Positions 35,666 through 46,115 of a DNA stretch of 64,000 nt are shown piece after piece. A program made the translations under genes and the position numbers. Source of the stretch: Phlebiopsis flavidoalba (lineage: Eukaryota > Basidiomycota > Agaricomycetes > Polyporales > Phanerochaetaceae); the NCBI GenBank assembly GCA_035772785.1, contig JAOCPU010000005.1:124001-188000 (forward strand). The letters are read 5' to 3'. A model generated the notes under the pieces. It had not been told where the DNA came from. It saw nothing but the letters and a program-made list of their open reading frames with translations, and searched no databases. The first letter of the stretch is position 1. Each line of letters starts with the position of its first letter.

Positions 35666-36275
35666 CTAACCTTGCGCTACGGCGCGGTCGCGGTGTTCGC
35701 GAGCCTGCTGCTCGAGTCGCTCCGCTTCGGCAAGTTCCTTGCTCTGAGCCTGGAAGTTCTGGGCTTCTCTATCGCGCATCATTGCCTGCTCGCGCAGTTG
35801 GCTGCACTGCCGACCATGCCTGCTCCCGCGCCGTGGTGACCATGATCGGTAGCGTGGGTGCGATGACTCTAACAAGGTAAGGATCGTCAGTCCACAATGA
35901 ATAGGACATGAAAAACACGGGTCTGACGCACATGCATGCCGGTATCTACACCTGCGCCCGAGCCTAATCCATGTCACACCGGACACCGCCAGTGGGACCT
36001 CCGAGGGTGGAGCCCTGACCGGTGTGGCACCGAGGTTGTTAGGATCCTGGAAGTTCGCGTTGTTTGTGAGGTTGTCGTCACGGCCGCTGCGACCGTGTCC
36101 AGCTACACCCCGATCTGTGGCATAGTCGCGCTGGCTGGCATTGTACGACGTGTCGTTGACGACACCCGTGTGTTCATATCAGAGTTGTCTTGGTGGTTCT
36201 TCACGACAAAGTCAGTATGAAAAGAACATTTTACGTGTGAAACCATTACCTTGTTCTTGTGTCCGAAGAGCGGCA
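35666..36275 (-). CDS. Small hydrophilic Ala/Gln/Glu-rich protein
   Basis: The C-terminal part is clearly protein-like: QLREQAMMRDREAQNFQAQ followed by SKELAEAERLEQQAREHRDR (about 35800-35690 on the minus strand), a charged amphipathic helix with heptad-like spacing. Upstream frames hold Gly/Thr/Asn-rich pieces (GAGAGM, TTTSQTTRTSRILTTS). The layout, a Gly/Asn-rich disordered N-terminus then a short charged helix, resembles small abundant hypothetical proteins of basidiomycetes, from memory. No function can be assigned. At least two frame changes; the start is unresolved. Confidence 0.45.
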
Positions 36276-38073
36276 TGATGAGTTTAATGCAACGTTAAGC
36301 GAGACGGTTGTTGCGGTTGAAAAGTGCGTTTCGTTGGGAAGAGTATGAGGCAGCTCATTCTGCGGGTATGCGCCAGGTTTATATGATCTGCGGAAGGAGG
36401 AGCCCAGTGCGGGGTACGTGTCCATGGTGGGGACTGGTGGTGTTCAACTCCAGCGTTGTTTCCACTCTGCCCAAATTGGGACGCGGGTGGCGACCTGGCC
36501 ATCAACCGACACATGTCACGTGGATGAAGACCCCGAGCCTGACGTCGCTGGCGGCTGTGGGCCACGATTCAAAGCGTTCGACAAAGTCTTGACAATTCGA
36601 CAACTGTTTGTTTCTTGGCATGCGGTTTTCCTCTCTATGTGATGCCAGATTCGCGTTTGGCCACAATACATCGCGCGTTGGGTTGCTGGTGATGGACTGA
36701 TCGACTTGGGTGGATGCGCCGTCATGTCGGGATGGGTGGCGTGGAGGGATTGTCAGATTCTCCTCTAACATTCGCAGCTACCAAAGTAGGCCCTTTCTTC
36801 GCTTCTGTCAGCGCTACAAAGTATGTAAAATAAAATATGAAGCTTACTGTGGCGCTCCCAACCTCGGCGGCGAAGCTTCCGGATGACGAACAACAACAAC
36901 CGCGTGTGTCTATTCCGGGTCAGGAGAAGAACTGAAGACGATGGGTAGCCATGTGCTCCAAACTATCCAATACTCAAAATCCGACGCAAAAGCCGAGGAG
37001 AATAACCTAATCCATCTGCTGGACGACGGTCCAGGGGTGATGGCAGAGATCGCAGCGCGGCGTTACTTGCACTTCAATCTGTTCTGACAGATGGCGTGGA
37101 TATTCAAGAAGATCTGGAACAGGGCAGTCCGATCTTCTGCTCGGCAAGATGACTAGGAAAGGGTTAGCAAACGCTTGAGGGACGATCGACCGAGGCCCGA
37201 GGCGAGCAAACACGGACGAGCACGGACATCGCCCGGATGTCAGGAGCATCATATGCACTTACACGGCTACTGTCAATTTTGGAAAGCGACAGGGAGCACT
37301 CTGCAAGACAAGAAGGTTTGTGATGCTGTTTGAGCGGGCTCGCGTAGGTTGCAAACGGTGCAGCGATGTACAGGTGACTTGTGGACGACGGGAAAAAAAG
37401 ATGGTTCAGCGAAAAGCCCGTTCTTCTGGCCCCACCTTGAGCGGCATGCGGTTGCTGCACCGAACTCCAAACTCCTCAGTTACGCATGCCGGACGATGTT
37501 GGTCGGCCTGAGTCGGCGTGTAGGTGGAGGGAAGGGCCTAGAAATAAAATACGTAATTCATCGCCTGCCGAAAAAGGCACATATAATGAAATCACCCCTG
37601 CGGGACCACGATCAACACGTGTGTAGCATCAGCTCCAGAGTTCTGAACCAGGATCTAGTTCTTGGAAAGACAAGTTCGTGGTCAAGTTGGCTCAGGCGAG
37701 GCGCCGGAAAAATATTCCCTTTTTGGTAGATCGTATTTGTCAGATAGCTTAGAACGAGACCGACCGCTTAAGGTTACCAGGAGCCCTCTCGCAGTTTCCT
37801 AGCCACCTCCATCTTAGGGTTTATTCTTGGATAATTGGTGCTTGTTTCCGTCGGCTCGGTGAGTGTTTGACAGAAGGCATCCGATAGATGGCCAATTGAG
37901 CCTCGAAACGGTCCGTCTTCGCGATGGGGTCAGTTTCTGACCAGAGCCTTATTGAAGATTTCCTCGTGTTCCCAGGCATCGCACAACGCGCTTTCATGCA
38001 GCCCCAGAATATATATATGTAGGCTGGATTTCACCATCTTTCCATCCACCGCCCTTCCTAGGACACTCCCACA
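36276..38073. other. Unresolved region, no confident gene
   Basis: Short frames on both strands (minus 36284-36771 and 37007-37470; plus 37320-37729) lack recognisable motifs. A CDLCHHPW sequence on the minus strand near 37060 is suggestive of a metal-binding knuckle but stands alone. A gene broken by indels cannot be excluded. Confidence 0.35.
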
Positions 38074-39297
38074 ATGCCGGACGATATTCGTTTTGTACTC
38101 GAAGCTCCCCCACGTGAACCGAACACAGAAGAAAACGACCGCGGTTAGTCACGTCTTGTGACAACTGGTATTTGGCTCTTCCGGCGTCCGCCCAGCTCCG
38201 TTATTGACATTGCTTACGTTGACAGCCGTATGAAGAAGATTAAATGCATTCAGAAAACCCCAGACGCTATCTGCGATGCCTGCTCAGCGGCTGACATGCC
38301 CTGCCGCTTCAAGGACCGAGAGCGATACTATGCGGAGCGCAGACGTATAGCCGATGCTCAAGCGGCTGGAACAAAAGTCTTCTTCTACCGCGAGGTCGGG
38401 CAAAGGGTCCAGTCGCGAGCCTGAGCCACCCATTCCTCTGCTCTCTCACGTTCCCTACGCCACCTCGACTGAATCGCCAGGAGGGCCCACACGCTCGCCC
38501 CCAAGACGTGCGGCATCCTACCACCCGTACCGTGCTGCTCCCATACCCATGGATCCGCTCGCTCGCAGTAGTCCAGAGTCGGATGCGTCCACACCCCCTC
38601 CACTCGGGCCTCTCTTTGACCCTAACAACCGGGCTCAGCCTCACTCTCAGATCATGATGACTTTCATACAAGCCTTCTTTGAAAACCTGAACATGGAATT
38701 TCCCGTTCCTCGCTTACGACGAGACGCTGCGGCAGTTCTGGATGCAGAGCCTCACTCCACTGCTGGCCAACTGTATTGCCGCACACGCAGTTCGCTTCGT
38801 GGACATTCCCGAGGTGACGAGGCGGGGGATCGCCGTGTGTGTCCGACCAGTACTGCGACAATGCCAAGGTGAGACCTATTAACGCCCTGTCCCCCTCTGC
38901 CCCCTAAACATCAGCGTCTGCATCAAATTATAGGTCCTCATTCACCGGGCAGACACGCCTGCAAGCGTAGACACGCTACATGCCCTCATTGTACTGGCAT
39001 ACGCCGAGCTCCAGCGCTCTCGATACGCCGACTTCTGTTACTACGGTCAGGTATGATCCATGACCAGCCACCGAGTTTCCTGACTCACTATGCTTCTCCA
39101 GAGGGCCATCGAGATGGCAAAAGTTCTGGGCTTCTCGGATTACATTATGCACATGGCTGAGACCGTCTACGACCGCACAATCCTACAGAATACCTGGAAT
39201 TGCATCAAGCTACTTGACGGCCAAGTCCGAAATGGTGGGTTGAGCTCGCCTTAGGACTTGGCTGTCTGACATTCTCACCGTGCTTCTAGTCCAATAA
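38074..39297 (+). CDS. Zn2Cys6 fungal transcription regulator (short)
   Basis: This encodes a nuclear DNA-binding regulator. ATG at 38074 gives MPDDIRFVLEAPP; a one-base frame break near 38144 precedes the zinc cluster. The intron at 38168-38225 splits a Cys codon, and splicing yields CDNCRMKKIKC, then ICDACSAADMPC, giving all six cysteines with normal spacing. A basic region RFKDRERYYAERRR follows. The middle is Pro/Ser-rich, including PRRAASYHPYRAAP. From about 38690 the protein resembles the start of the fungal-specific transcription factor domain (LRQFWMQSLTPLLANCIA, TPASVDTLHALIVLAYAELQ, RAIEMAKVLGFSDYIM). It then stops after an intron (39235-39289) at QVRNVQ and TAA, well short of the usual domain end. 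The truncation may be real or due to sequence error. The target genes are unknown. Confidence 0.85.
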
Positions 39298-39986
39298 TTT
39301 GATCATTCTTGCTCTTGCTCGCCTTCATGCCTCTTCTAGTCTCTCAACGGATATTCAACTCGTCGCTTGCCTCAAAACAAAACTTAGCACCTAATATTTT
39401 CCTGTAAGATAATGTAGTGAATGACATATCGGCTCATCCCGACCCAAAATTGTGTCGGTTATTCTATTCGTAGTATAGCTTACCCAGATCCGTCGCTGTA
39501 GGGCTTCGTACAGGGGCACACCCACTCTAACGTGATAGTTCGAATGAAACCTAAGATCATATGTAGTGCTAGTGGCGCCTGAAGCCCAACGCGGGAAGGG
39601 GCACGCTCGTGCGGTGAGGACGACGGAGAGTTGAAAGAGTCACTATCATTGGACGGCGCAATAGCAACCGCATCGCTGCCGAGTAGCAGGCGAACACATA
39701 CGCCGGGCAATTTCACAAGAGGGTTGCTGCGTCTGAACGTTGCTAGTCGCCGCGGCTAAGGCTCGACGGCGGCGTAGGTGCTGCAGCAGCCCCCACCCTT
39801 ACTGCACGCAGCCTGGCGATTATCAGGCCGCCCGACGGGCGAGTTGGTGATGTGCCAGGCGCCGCCGTGTGTCAGCCACGGGAGCTCCGCCTACGAGTCT
39901 CGGCAGCGACTTCTGAGTTCATGTCCGTCCCGCCGCGTGCCCACGGAGAGCCCCGCTGGACGTTCCGATCCCACTCAAACACACGC
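39298..39986. other. Intergenic, nothing recognised
   Basis: This is the convergent space between the regulator (plus) and the transporter (minus). A minus-strand frame at 39480-39716 has no recognisable content. Confidence 0.4.
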
Positions 39987-42085
39987 CTATCGATAAGGAT
40001 CGGGCACAGCACCACAGTCGCGGTGCGGCGGAAGGCGACCTTGTGGCTCAGCATGACTCCGTCGCTCCGTGAGCAGAGGCACCATCTCGCGAGGCGAGAG
40101 GGGCAGCCTGCAGTGGTCGCCGTAGGCGGAAGGGCTAAAACACGACTGGCGTGTGCGGCCGCACCGCAGTACCAATTCCGACATCCCGCGTCTGTTCGGT
40201 ATAATCTGCATACAAAGATCTATTGAGCCAGATAGGAGAGGGCGTCCGTATAAGGTAGCATAAATTAGAGTCGAGAAACGTCCGGGCTCCCGACTGTGGC
40301 TCTCGACTGGGTCGTCACCGCACGGACTCTGATTTGATGCGGGAGGCGTACCGGCGAGGGACGCTCGGTGTCCCGCGGCTGCCGTCTCCGCGGCGGAGCT
40401 CGTGTCCGCCTCCTCCTCGGAGTCGGACTCGAGATTGAACAGCACGTTATCACCATTTTGATAGGGTTCCTACGCGCGCGGCCAGCTGGCATGAGTACAC
40501 GTCTGTATGGCGAAGGAGGCGACTCGGACTGACCTGCTCCTCGCGCTCAGCAGCACTCGCCGCCAACGGTTTTGCCTCTCTTCGTCGGCAATCACATGCA
40601 GGTGGTGGGCATCTTCAGCGCCGAGGCTATCGTCGCTGATAGGATTGCCATGGGCGTCGAGAGTCACTCTTGAATCTATCGATTTTCTGTACTTGTGATA
40701 GGTGAACAACGCGATGCCTGGTGGCCGGGTCAGCTGGACGGTGACGTGAGTCATGTGAGAAATATGGACTTGCCGCGCAAATACAAAAAACGGTGACGGC
40801 AACACCAGTGATGTTCAGCGGCGTGAGCACATCGCCGAAGAACCAAGCCGAAATCGTGATCGTAGTAGAAACTTCCTTTGCGATAACCTGCGATAGACAT
40901 AGGCACTACACCCGCCCGCTGGATGATCCTGCCGTGGAGTTTAGCGCTAGAATAACAGAAATACGTAAAGGGATGCATACGAAACTTCGCTGAGGATCAT
41001 GCAGAAGGCTAACACGCCAGGAACAGTGAGGAGAAAGCATGTCCGCAGGGTTGAGCCGAAAGAATCGAAGAATTGGCTGCCGGCAAGCTCTGACCAGCGG
41101 TCCATGAATGAAGCTAAACTACTGACAGCGTGACCCCCATGATGGGTGACAGCCAAAAGATAGTCGCAACAGGTGTTGTCCATCCCCCAACTTCTTGTCC
41201 TTGAGAAGAACCTGTGTGAGAGCCCAACGAAGACCGCCAAGAGCACTGCCGCTGAGGACTAGAAGGAACCCAGAGAGGACGAAGTGCGTCTCGGTAGCTA
41301 CCATGAGGAGAACGCCCGAGAAAATAAGAGTAATGACGCCGATGAGCCGCAGTGAGAAGATCTCCAAGCGAAACATGAACGCGAATATGAGGACGAATAT
41401 CAGGACGAGGACTTGACCATGGCTAAATGAAGGGGATGAGCGCGATGACAAATGCGCGAAAGGAAATCAACGCACTGTAGAAGGACAGTGTTATGAGCTT
41501 GAGTGAAAGGTTCGAGAGGCCAACGTCAAGCCCTGTTGTCATTCCTGTGGGAATGACTTTGATTCTACGGAGGGGGATCTTGGTTAGTGAGTACACGCGT
41601 GGACGAACGTGCAGGCGAGGATGCTATTGAGGTGGCAGTACTCACGCGTAGTCCTTCGCGACGGCGAGTATTCAGGGCGGAACTTGTGTGGAAACACAAT
41701 CCTGAGCAGGCCAGCGAGCAGGAACTGAACATACATGTGCAGCATGGTGACGAAGAGCGGAAATGGGAAGCCATAGTATTCTTTCGAGAACATCCACTTG
41801 TTGTACACGGATAGTACGGTGGCAAACAGGTACCTGTTGAAGTGTAACAAAAAATGACATTGAGTAATGTTTCAGAGTTTACGAAGCAGGTGGGGCAGAC
41901 CAAGATGCTATAAATGCCGTGTTAATGAGAGCGTTCCTCCACCACCGCCGCTTCTTTTCCTCCAACGTGGCAGTATGTACGTTGTCTTCGAGCTCGCCTT
42001 CGCCATGTCCGGAATACGATGATGGTAGCTCTAGCGAGTCTGCAGAATGGAGGCCGTGAGGATGGACGGGGGAGTATTGTGGCAT
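39987..42085 (-). CDS. SLC35C2-like drug/metabolite transporter (TPT family)
   Basis: This is a multi-pass Golgi or ER transporter of the nucleotide-sugar/triose-phosphate translocator family, closest by eye to SLC35C2 and yeast Ymd8. The minus-strand ATG at 42085 begins [20 protein letters not shown], a disordered N-terminus, then [20 protein letters not shown]. Family features follow: [20 protein letters not shown] (about 41835-41775), [71 protein letters not shown] (about 41280-41230), [50 protein letters not shown] and [13 protein letters not shown] (about 40830-40790). The tail is cytosolic and acidic (DEEREQ-type region, then [17 protein letters not shown]). The real stop is uncertain between 40250 and 39987. 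The substrate is not predictable. Several indels. Confidence 0.85.
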
Positions 42086-42829
42086 TGAGACGGAGGCGGC
42101 ATGAGCCAGGCAGAGCGTGAGAACCTATCCCTGATTAGGCTCCGCAGACGAAAGACCGCCGCATCGAGATCTGGGTTTCAGCCGGCCGTTGCCGAAGATG
42201 CGGGTTGCCATTTGGGACGGCCCGGCCGAAGGGACGACGGCGAGCACACAGGAGTCCACAAGCCCAAGTGTAGTAATCCAAGTTCTTGGGTTTTGACTCT
42301 GACTCATTGACCTCCAGAAAACTCCCACTTTATTCCTCAGTTATGTCCCGCCAGCCTCCAGAGTCCTGGTTTACGCCATTCGCGAAAAACAGGACATCCC
42401 GAGAGTCCGAGCTCGTGGCATGCAGCGTGGCATCCACGCTCACTGTCGTGATCGCGCCACATAGCATCTCACCGACAGTGGGCGGACTTCCCGGTGCGAG
42501 CCGCAGTCGCTGGAGCGCGAAAGGGCACCGTGGGCATCTCATACAGTCGCGCGGAGGACGCGAGGGAACTCAAGTCAATTGAGTTCGTTGGCTAATCTTA
42601 ACGCTAATTCCAAATGTCACGCAAGCGACGACGTTAGGTAGGGTCGGAAAAAGCCATGTAAGTTTCAAGGTTTACGCAGCAATAGACGCAGAGGAAGCCG
42701 GTGAATGGCTGGACAAGCCGCCAAGATCCTACGTCCGTAGAGCTGACGTCTGTCGAGCAAGCGTCCAGGGTATAGGGTCCCTAGTAGATACATGAGGAAA
42801 GAGGGTTCAATCGTACCGTGCTCGGCTAC
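42086..42829. other. Spacer upstream of the transporter
   Basis: No gene recognised. The minus-strand frames near 42125-42328 and the plus-strand frame at 42286-42582 have no family features. The region likely contains the transporter promoter and the MED31 3' end. Confidence 0.35.
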
Positions 42830-43446
42830 AGTACTGGATCTGAAAAGTTCCATTGGGGTGGTCCTGAGCAGGTTGAGGCGCGGCAGCTTCATTCCGACTA
42901 CTTCGCCTCAAATGTGGTAGTAATGTGTCAGTGCTAATCAGATAAATAGGCGCTACAGCATACCATGTATACGCCAATGGTCAAACTGCTTTTGATTGAG
43001 GAATTCACGCCATTCGTCCTTGGCAATGTCTTCCCTAAATTGTGCGTGCTGAAGGAGCTCTAGGTGGTGCAGCGCATGTGGATACCTATGGAGAGTTTCA
43101 TAACATAAACTACCGTAGCTGGTCTTGAAACACTTACAGGATGAACCGAGCATAGTCTTTCTCTTTCCAGTATTGCAAGTACTTTCGAGAAAGTTTGATG
43201 AATGCAGGCTGTTTGAGGATTGCCCTGTTGTGCGAGCGCCGAGTGCAGGTAGTAGGGGTTGGCCAGACTCTGCACAAACTCTAGCTCCAGCTCAAACCTA
43301 GCCCGGTTCGCGGTCTTTTGCGTCCTGCGGGGGCATCCGGCTGGGACATCGGAAATTCGATGTTGGACGTTGACCGTGGCCTTCCCGCGATGGTGGCGTG
43401 CCCTTTGTTTGGATCCAAAGCCGTTGCCAAACATTGCCACGTGCAC
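42830..43446 (-). CDS. MED31: Mediator complex subunit 31
   Basis: MED31/Soh1 is a small middle-module subunit of the RNA polymerase II Mediator. The hallmark block is complete across frames: NRARFELELEFVQSLANPYY (about 43309-43250), LAQQG, LKQPAFIKLSRKYLQYWKEK and DYARFIL, a GTAAGT donor, then YPHALHHLELLQHAQFREDI and DEWREFLNQKQFDHW (about 43080-42970). This is the family's whole core of about 100 residues. A possible tail exon at about 42920-42830 encodes AAAPQPAQDHPNGT. One extra base follows QQG, and YLHSALAQQ has an extra Ala compared with the common YLHSLAQQ. The most distal ATG is at 43446; the true start may be closer to the core. The neighbour UCH37 is divergent. Confidence 0.9.
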
Positions 43447-43542
43447 CGCCGACGCGTAAACCGAGGCGCTAATTACCCCGGACCGCGATTCTCACTCCCT
43501 CGTCTGGCTTCTTGCGTCTACGTTTCTCGCAATCTCAACAGA
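43447..43542. promoter_or_regulatory. Putative bidirectional promoter MED31/UCH37
   Basis: Only 96 bases separate the first possible MED31 ATG (minus, 43446) from the UCH37 ATG (plus, 43543). The segment is C+T-rich on the plus strand (ctcactccctcgtctggcttc) with no TATA box. Both genes must use this region, or part of it, for transcription start. Confidence 0.55.
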
Positions 43543-44741
43543 ATGGCAGAAGATTTTTCAGCAGGCTGGCAGCTTACGGAGTCAGATCCGGTTGTCTTCA
43601 GGTGAGTACACAGGGCAACAGCTCCTTGTTGTAATGAAACTTAAGGCCTGGTTTACGTTTGCAGTGAAACTCCTGAAACGGTTGGGAGTGCCACTCGTGG
43701 TCGACGACTTGTATGGCTTGGAGACCGACCTACTTGCAGAGCATCAACCTATACGCGCGTTTATCTTCCTCTTCCAATGGGTCCAGACACAACCCGGTGG
43801 TACAAGCGGAGACTATGACCGCGAGTTCCCCGGGTTCTTCGCGCACCAGGTTGTGAACAATGCATGTGCAACACTCGCCGTCCTGAACGCGATTGGTCAA
43901 CGTACCTAACCTCGAAAATGGGGCCGCAGCTCAAGGAGATGATGGAGTTCTCTGCCGGCATGGACCCTCAGATGATGGGCACGGTGATCACAAGTTCGGA
44001 CTGGTTGCGGCGAAGTCCACAACGCTCTGTCTCCTCCGTCTTCGATCTCTCTGGACGACCCTAGCTTCAAGAAAACATCAGAAGAGGCTTATCACTTTGT
44101 TGTTTACTTGCCGTACATGGAAGTATCTATGAGTTCGATGGTCTGAAGGAGTTCCCCATCAAACATGGGTCTTTTCAATTGAAGCGGGTGAAGGCTGGGT
44201 TTGCCAAGGCCAGGTGAGCACTATCACTCACGTTAGTATCCTGGTACGCTGAACTGATGCTCTTTTAGGGAAGTTATTCAGGCCCGGATAGCGACCTACC
44301 CTCCAGGACAAGTACGTCATACGCCTGTACCCACATATTGGGCGGCTCCGCTTACCCTATTCACCAGGTCCAATTTAAAACCTCATGCTCTACATGATGA
44401 CCCAATACCAATACTACAAAAACAGCTAGTCGAGCTGCAGACGGCGGGAAATGACGTGCAGGCATCTGCGGTCGCTGCCCAAACTCGAACGTGAAAATCA
44501 TAAGCGCCAGGAATGGGCCGTAAGTACTTCAGACGTGTAAAAGTCCAGCCATTTAGTGACATCTTTCTAGTTTGAGAACAGTCTGCGGAGACATAACCAC
44601 ATAGGATTCATCCATGCGCTGCTCACTGCCCTGGCGAAGGCAGGAAAGCTAGAGCCTGCAAAGGAAAATGCGAAGAAAGTCATGTCCGAGCGGCGAAGAG
44701 CAAAGAGAGGCAATGACCGTATGGATGAAGACTTCCAATGA
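43543..44741 (+). CDS. UCH37: Ubiquitin C-terminal hydrolase UCH37/UCHL5 type
   Basis: This is a peptidase C12 deubiquitinase that trims ubiquitin chains at the proteasome through RPN13. ATG at 43543 gives MAEDFSAGWQLTESDPVVF; a GTGAGT intron follows at about 43602. Then come LLKRLGVPLVVDDLYGLETD, FIFLFQWVQTQPGG, and the active-site segment AHQVVNNACATLAVLNAI with the catalytic Cys codon at 43865-43867. EFSAGMDPQMMGTVI follows; the catalytic His is in EEAYHFVVYLP (codon about 44094) and the Asp region is IYEFDGLKEFPIKHG. The C-terminal UCH37-specific ULD extension is present: ENHKRQEWAFENSLRRHNHI, GFIHALLTALAKAGKLEPAK and KVMSERRRAKRGNDRMDEDF, ending TGA at 44739-44741. The long tail distinguishes it from short UCH1/L3 enzymes. 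Extra bases near 43670, 43905 and 44010 break the frame. Confidence 0.92.
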
Positions 44742-44815
44742 GTTGTTTGCCCATTCGTACGTTCGTGAATGAATAATTTGTATAGTTGATTTCGGGTATG
44801 TCACAACACTCGCGT

Positions 44816-46115
44816 TCAATCCACGTCGACAGGGTTTCCAGGTAACGGCACCAGCAGCGCCTTTGTCGAGTGCATCCAGGCGTTTCATGTCATCGGTCCT
44901 CAAGCTCATTTCGAGCTCAAAACCGTATGATACCTGGGCGTTGGATTGGATCCGAGCCGGCGTGGGCTGACTTGGGAAGCGGGACGAATCTGAGAATGCA
45001 AGTCAGCGGCGAACAACCCCGTTTGGCAAGCAAATAGACTCCTACCCTCTCTGAAGCGACCAGCGGATGAGGATCTGAGCTAACGTCTTTTCCATGCTAC
45101 AACATTTCTCGTTAGTACGTGTCGCTCAGCAGGCCCGAGACCCGAGTGCATACCTTCTTAGCGATGTCCTCGGAAGACGGGCTCCTCAAACTTTCCGCGG
45201 ATCAGTGGCGTATAGGCCTCCACGACGATGTTGTTCTTTTTGCAATATTCGACGATAGGCTTCTGCTGGCACAACGGATGGAGCTAGGGGATCAACGTTT
45301 AGCTCTCCGCCTGGGACCATAAGGACAGCGGCCGCAGCAGCGACACAGGCGGCGCGCACTCTCGAACTCGATCTGATTGACCGCCGGGGCCTCCAGGCCT
45401 GCTTCGGCGTATTTTCCTCGAGGTGTTTTACCGCCGCTGCGAGATCAGAGGCCGTCAGTAGTGCAAGCGGCGCCGCGGGCGGCAGGGAGAGAGGGACAGC
45501 GCGCGCGCACTAGTTTGACAACTCCCACGTCGCGCAAGTTTACCCGCCGGCGCAGGTACTCGAGCATGGGCCTTCCATGTCTCCAGCCGGAGGCTCCTTG
45601 CTCTTCCCGCGACACGGATCGTGGATGAGGAACAGGTCGATGTAACCTGATGGCTCTCGTCAGACGTCCGCGGACCAGCCCGGGCGGGCGGCGTTGCGTG
45701 CACGTACCACCCCCGATCTTGCCCAACGAGACGTCGACCGCCCTTCTTCGTTTCTCGTACCCGTGATCACGGCTAAATAATCTTGCTTGCGCCGCTTGGC
45801 CACATTGAGTCTACGCACGCGCTGACACACCATACTACCAGGGGCACTCACTGATGAACACCTCTCGCGCCTTTAAGTCCCGATTCAGCCGAGCCCACCG
45901 CTGCCCCGACGTCTGCTTCGTTCTTGTATGCCTGCGCGGAATCGATGTGCCTTCGGGGTGGCGCACGGTGAGCCCGTTGGGCGGAGATTCTGTGTTTACT
46001 CACCGACCGGGATTCTTACCTGTAGCCTGCCTTTCAGAGGCCCTCTACACGACCAGTATACTTGGCTTTGTAGTGGGGGGCTGTGAGGGTTTTTGATAAA
46101 CACGCGAGGCCAAGC
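44816..46115 (-). CDS. Aldo/keto reductase
   Basis: This is an NADPH-dependent cytosolic aldo/keto reductase, close in style to the fungal GCY1/YPR1 group. Minus-strand order: MPMPLLGLAVYQ-like start (about 46110); GCREALKAGYR; HIDSAQAYKNEADVGAAV (about 45965-45910), which contains the catalytic Asp and Tyr; EVFI; YIDLFLIHDP (about 45650-45625); LETWKALIEY; LRDVGVSNFGVKHLEE; NQIEFE; QKPIVEYCKKNNIVVEAYTP; then FVPLPKS-type NADP-binding segments; and the C-terminus DDMKRLDALDKGAAGAVTW followed by NPVDVD and TGA ending at 44816. Exons and indels are mixed, so exact joins are uncertain. The gene ends 75 bases from the UCH37 stop, so the two converge. Confidence 0.88.

Noticed and set aside
37007..37100. 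CDLCHHPW as a zinc-finger gene
   Set aside because: Single knuckle without a second ligand pair or any supporting domain.
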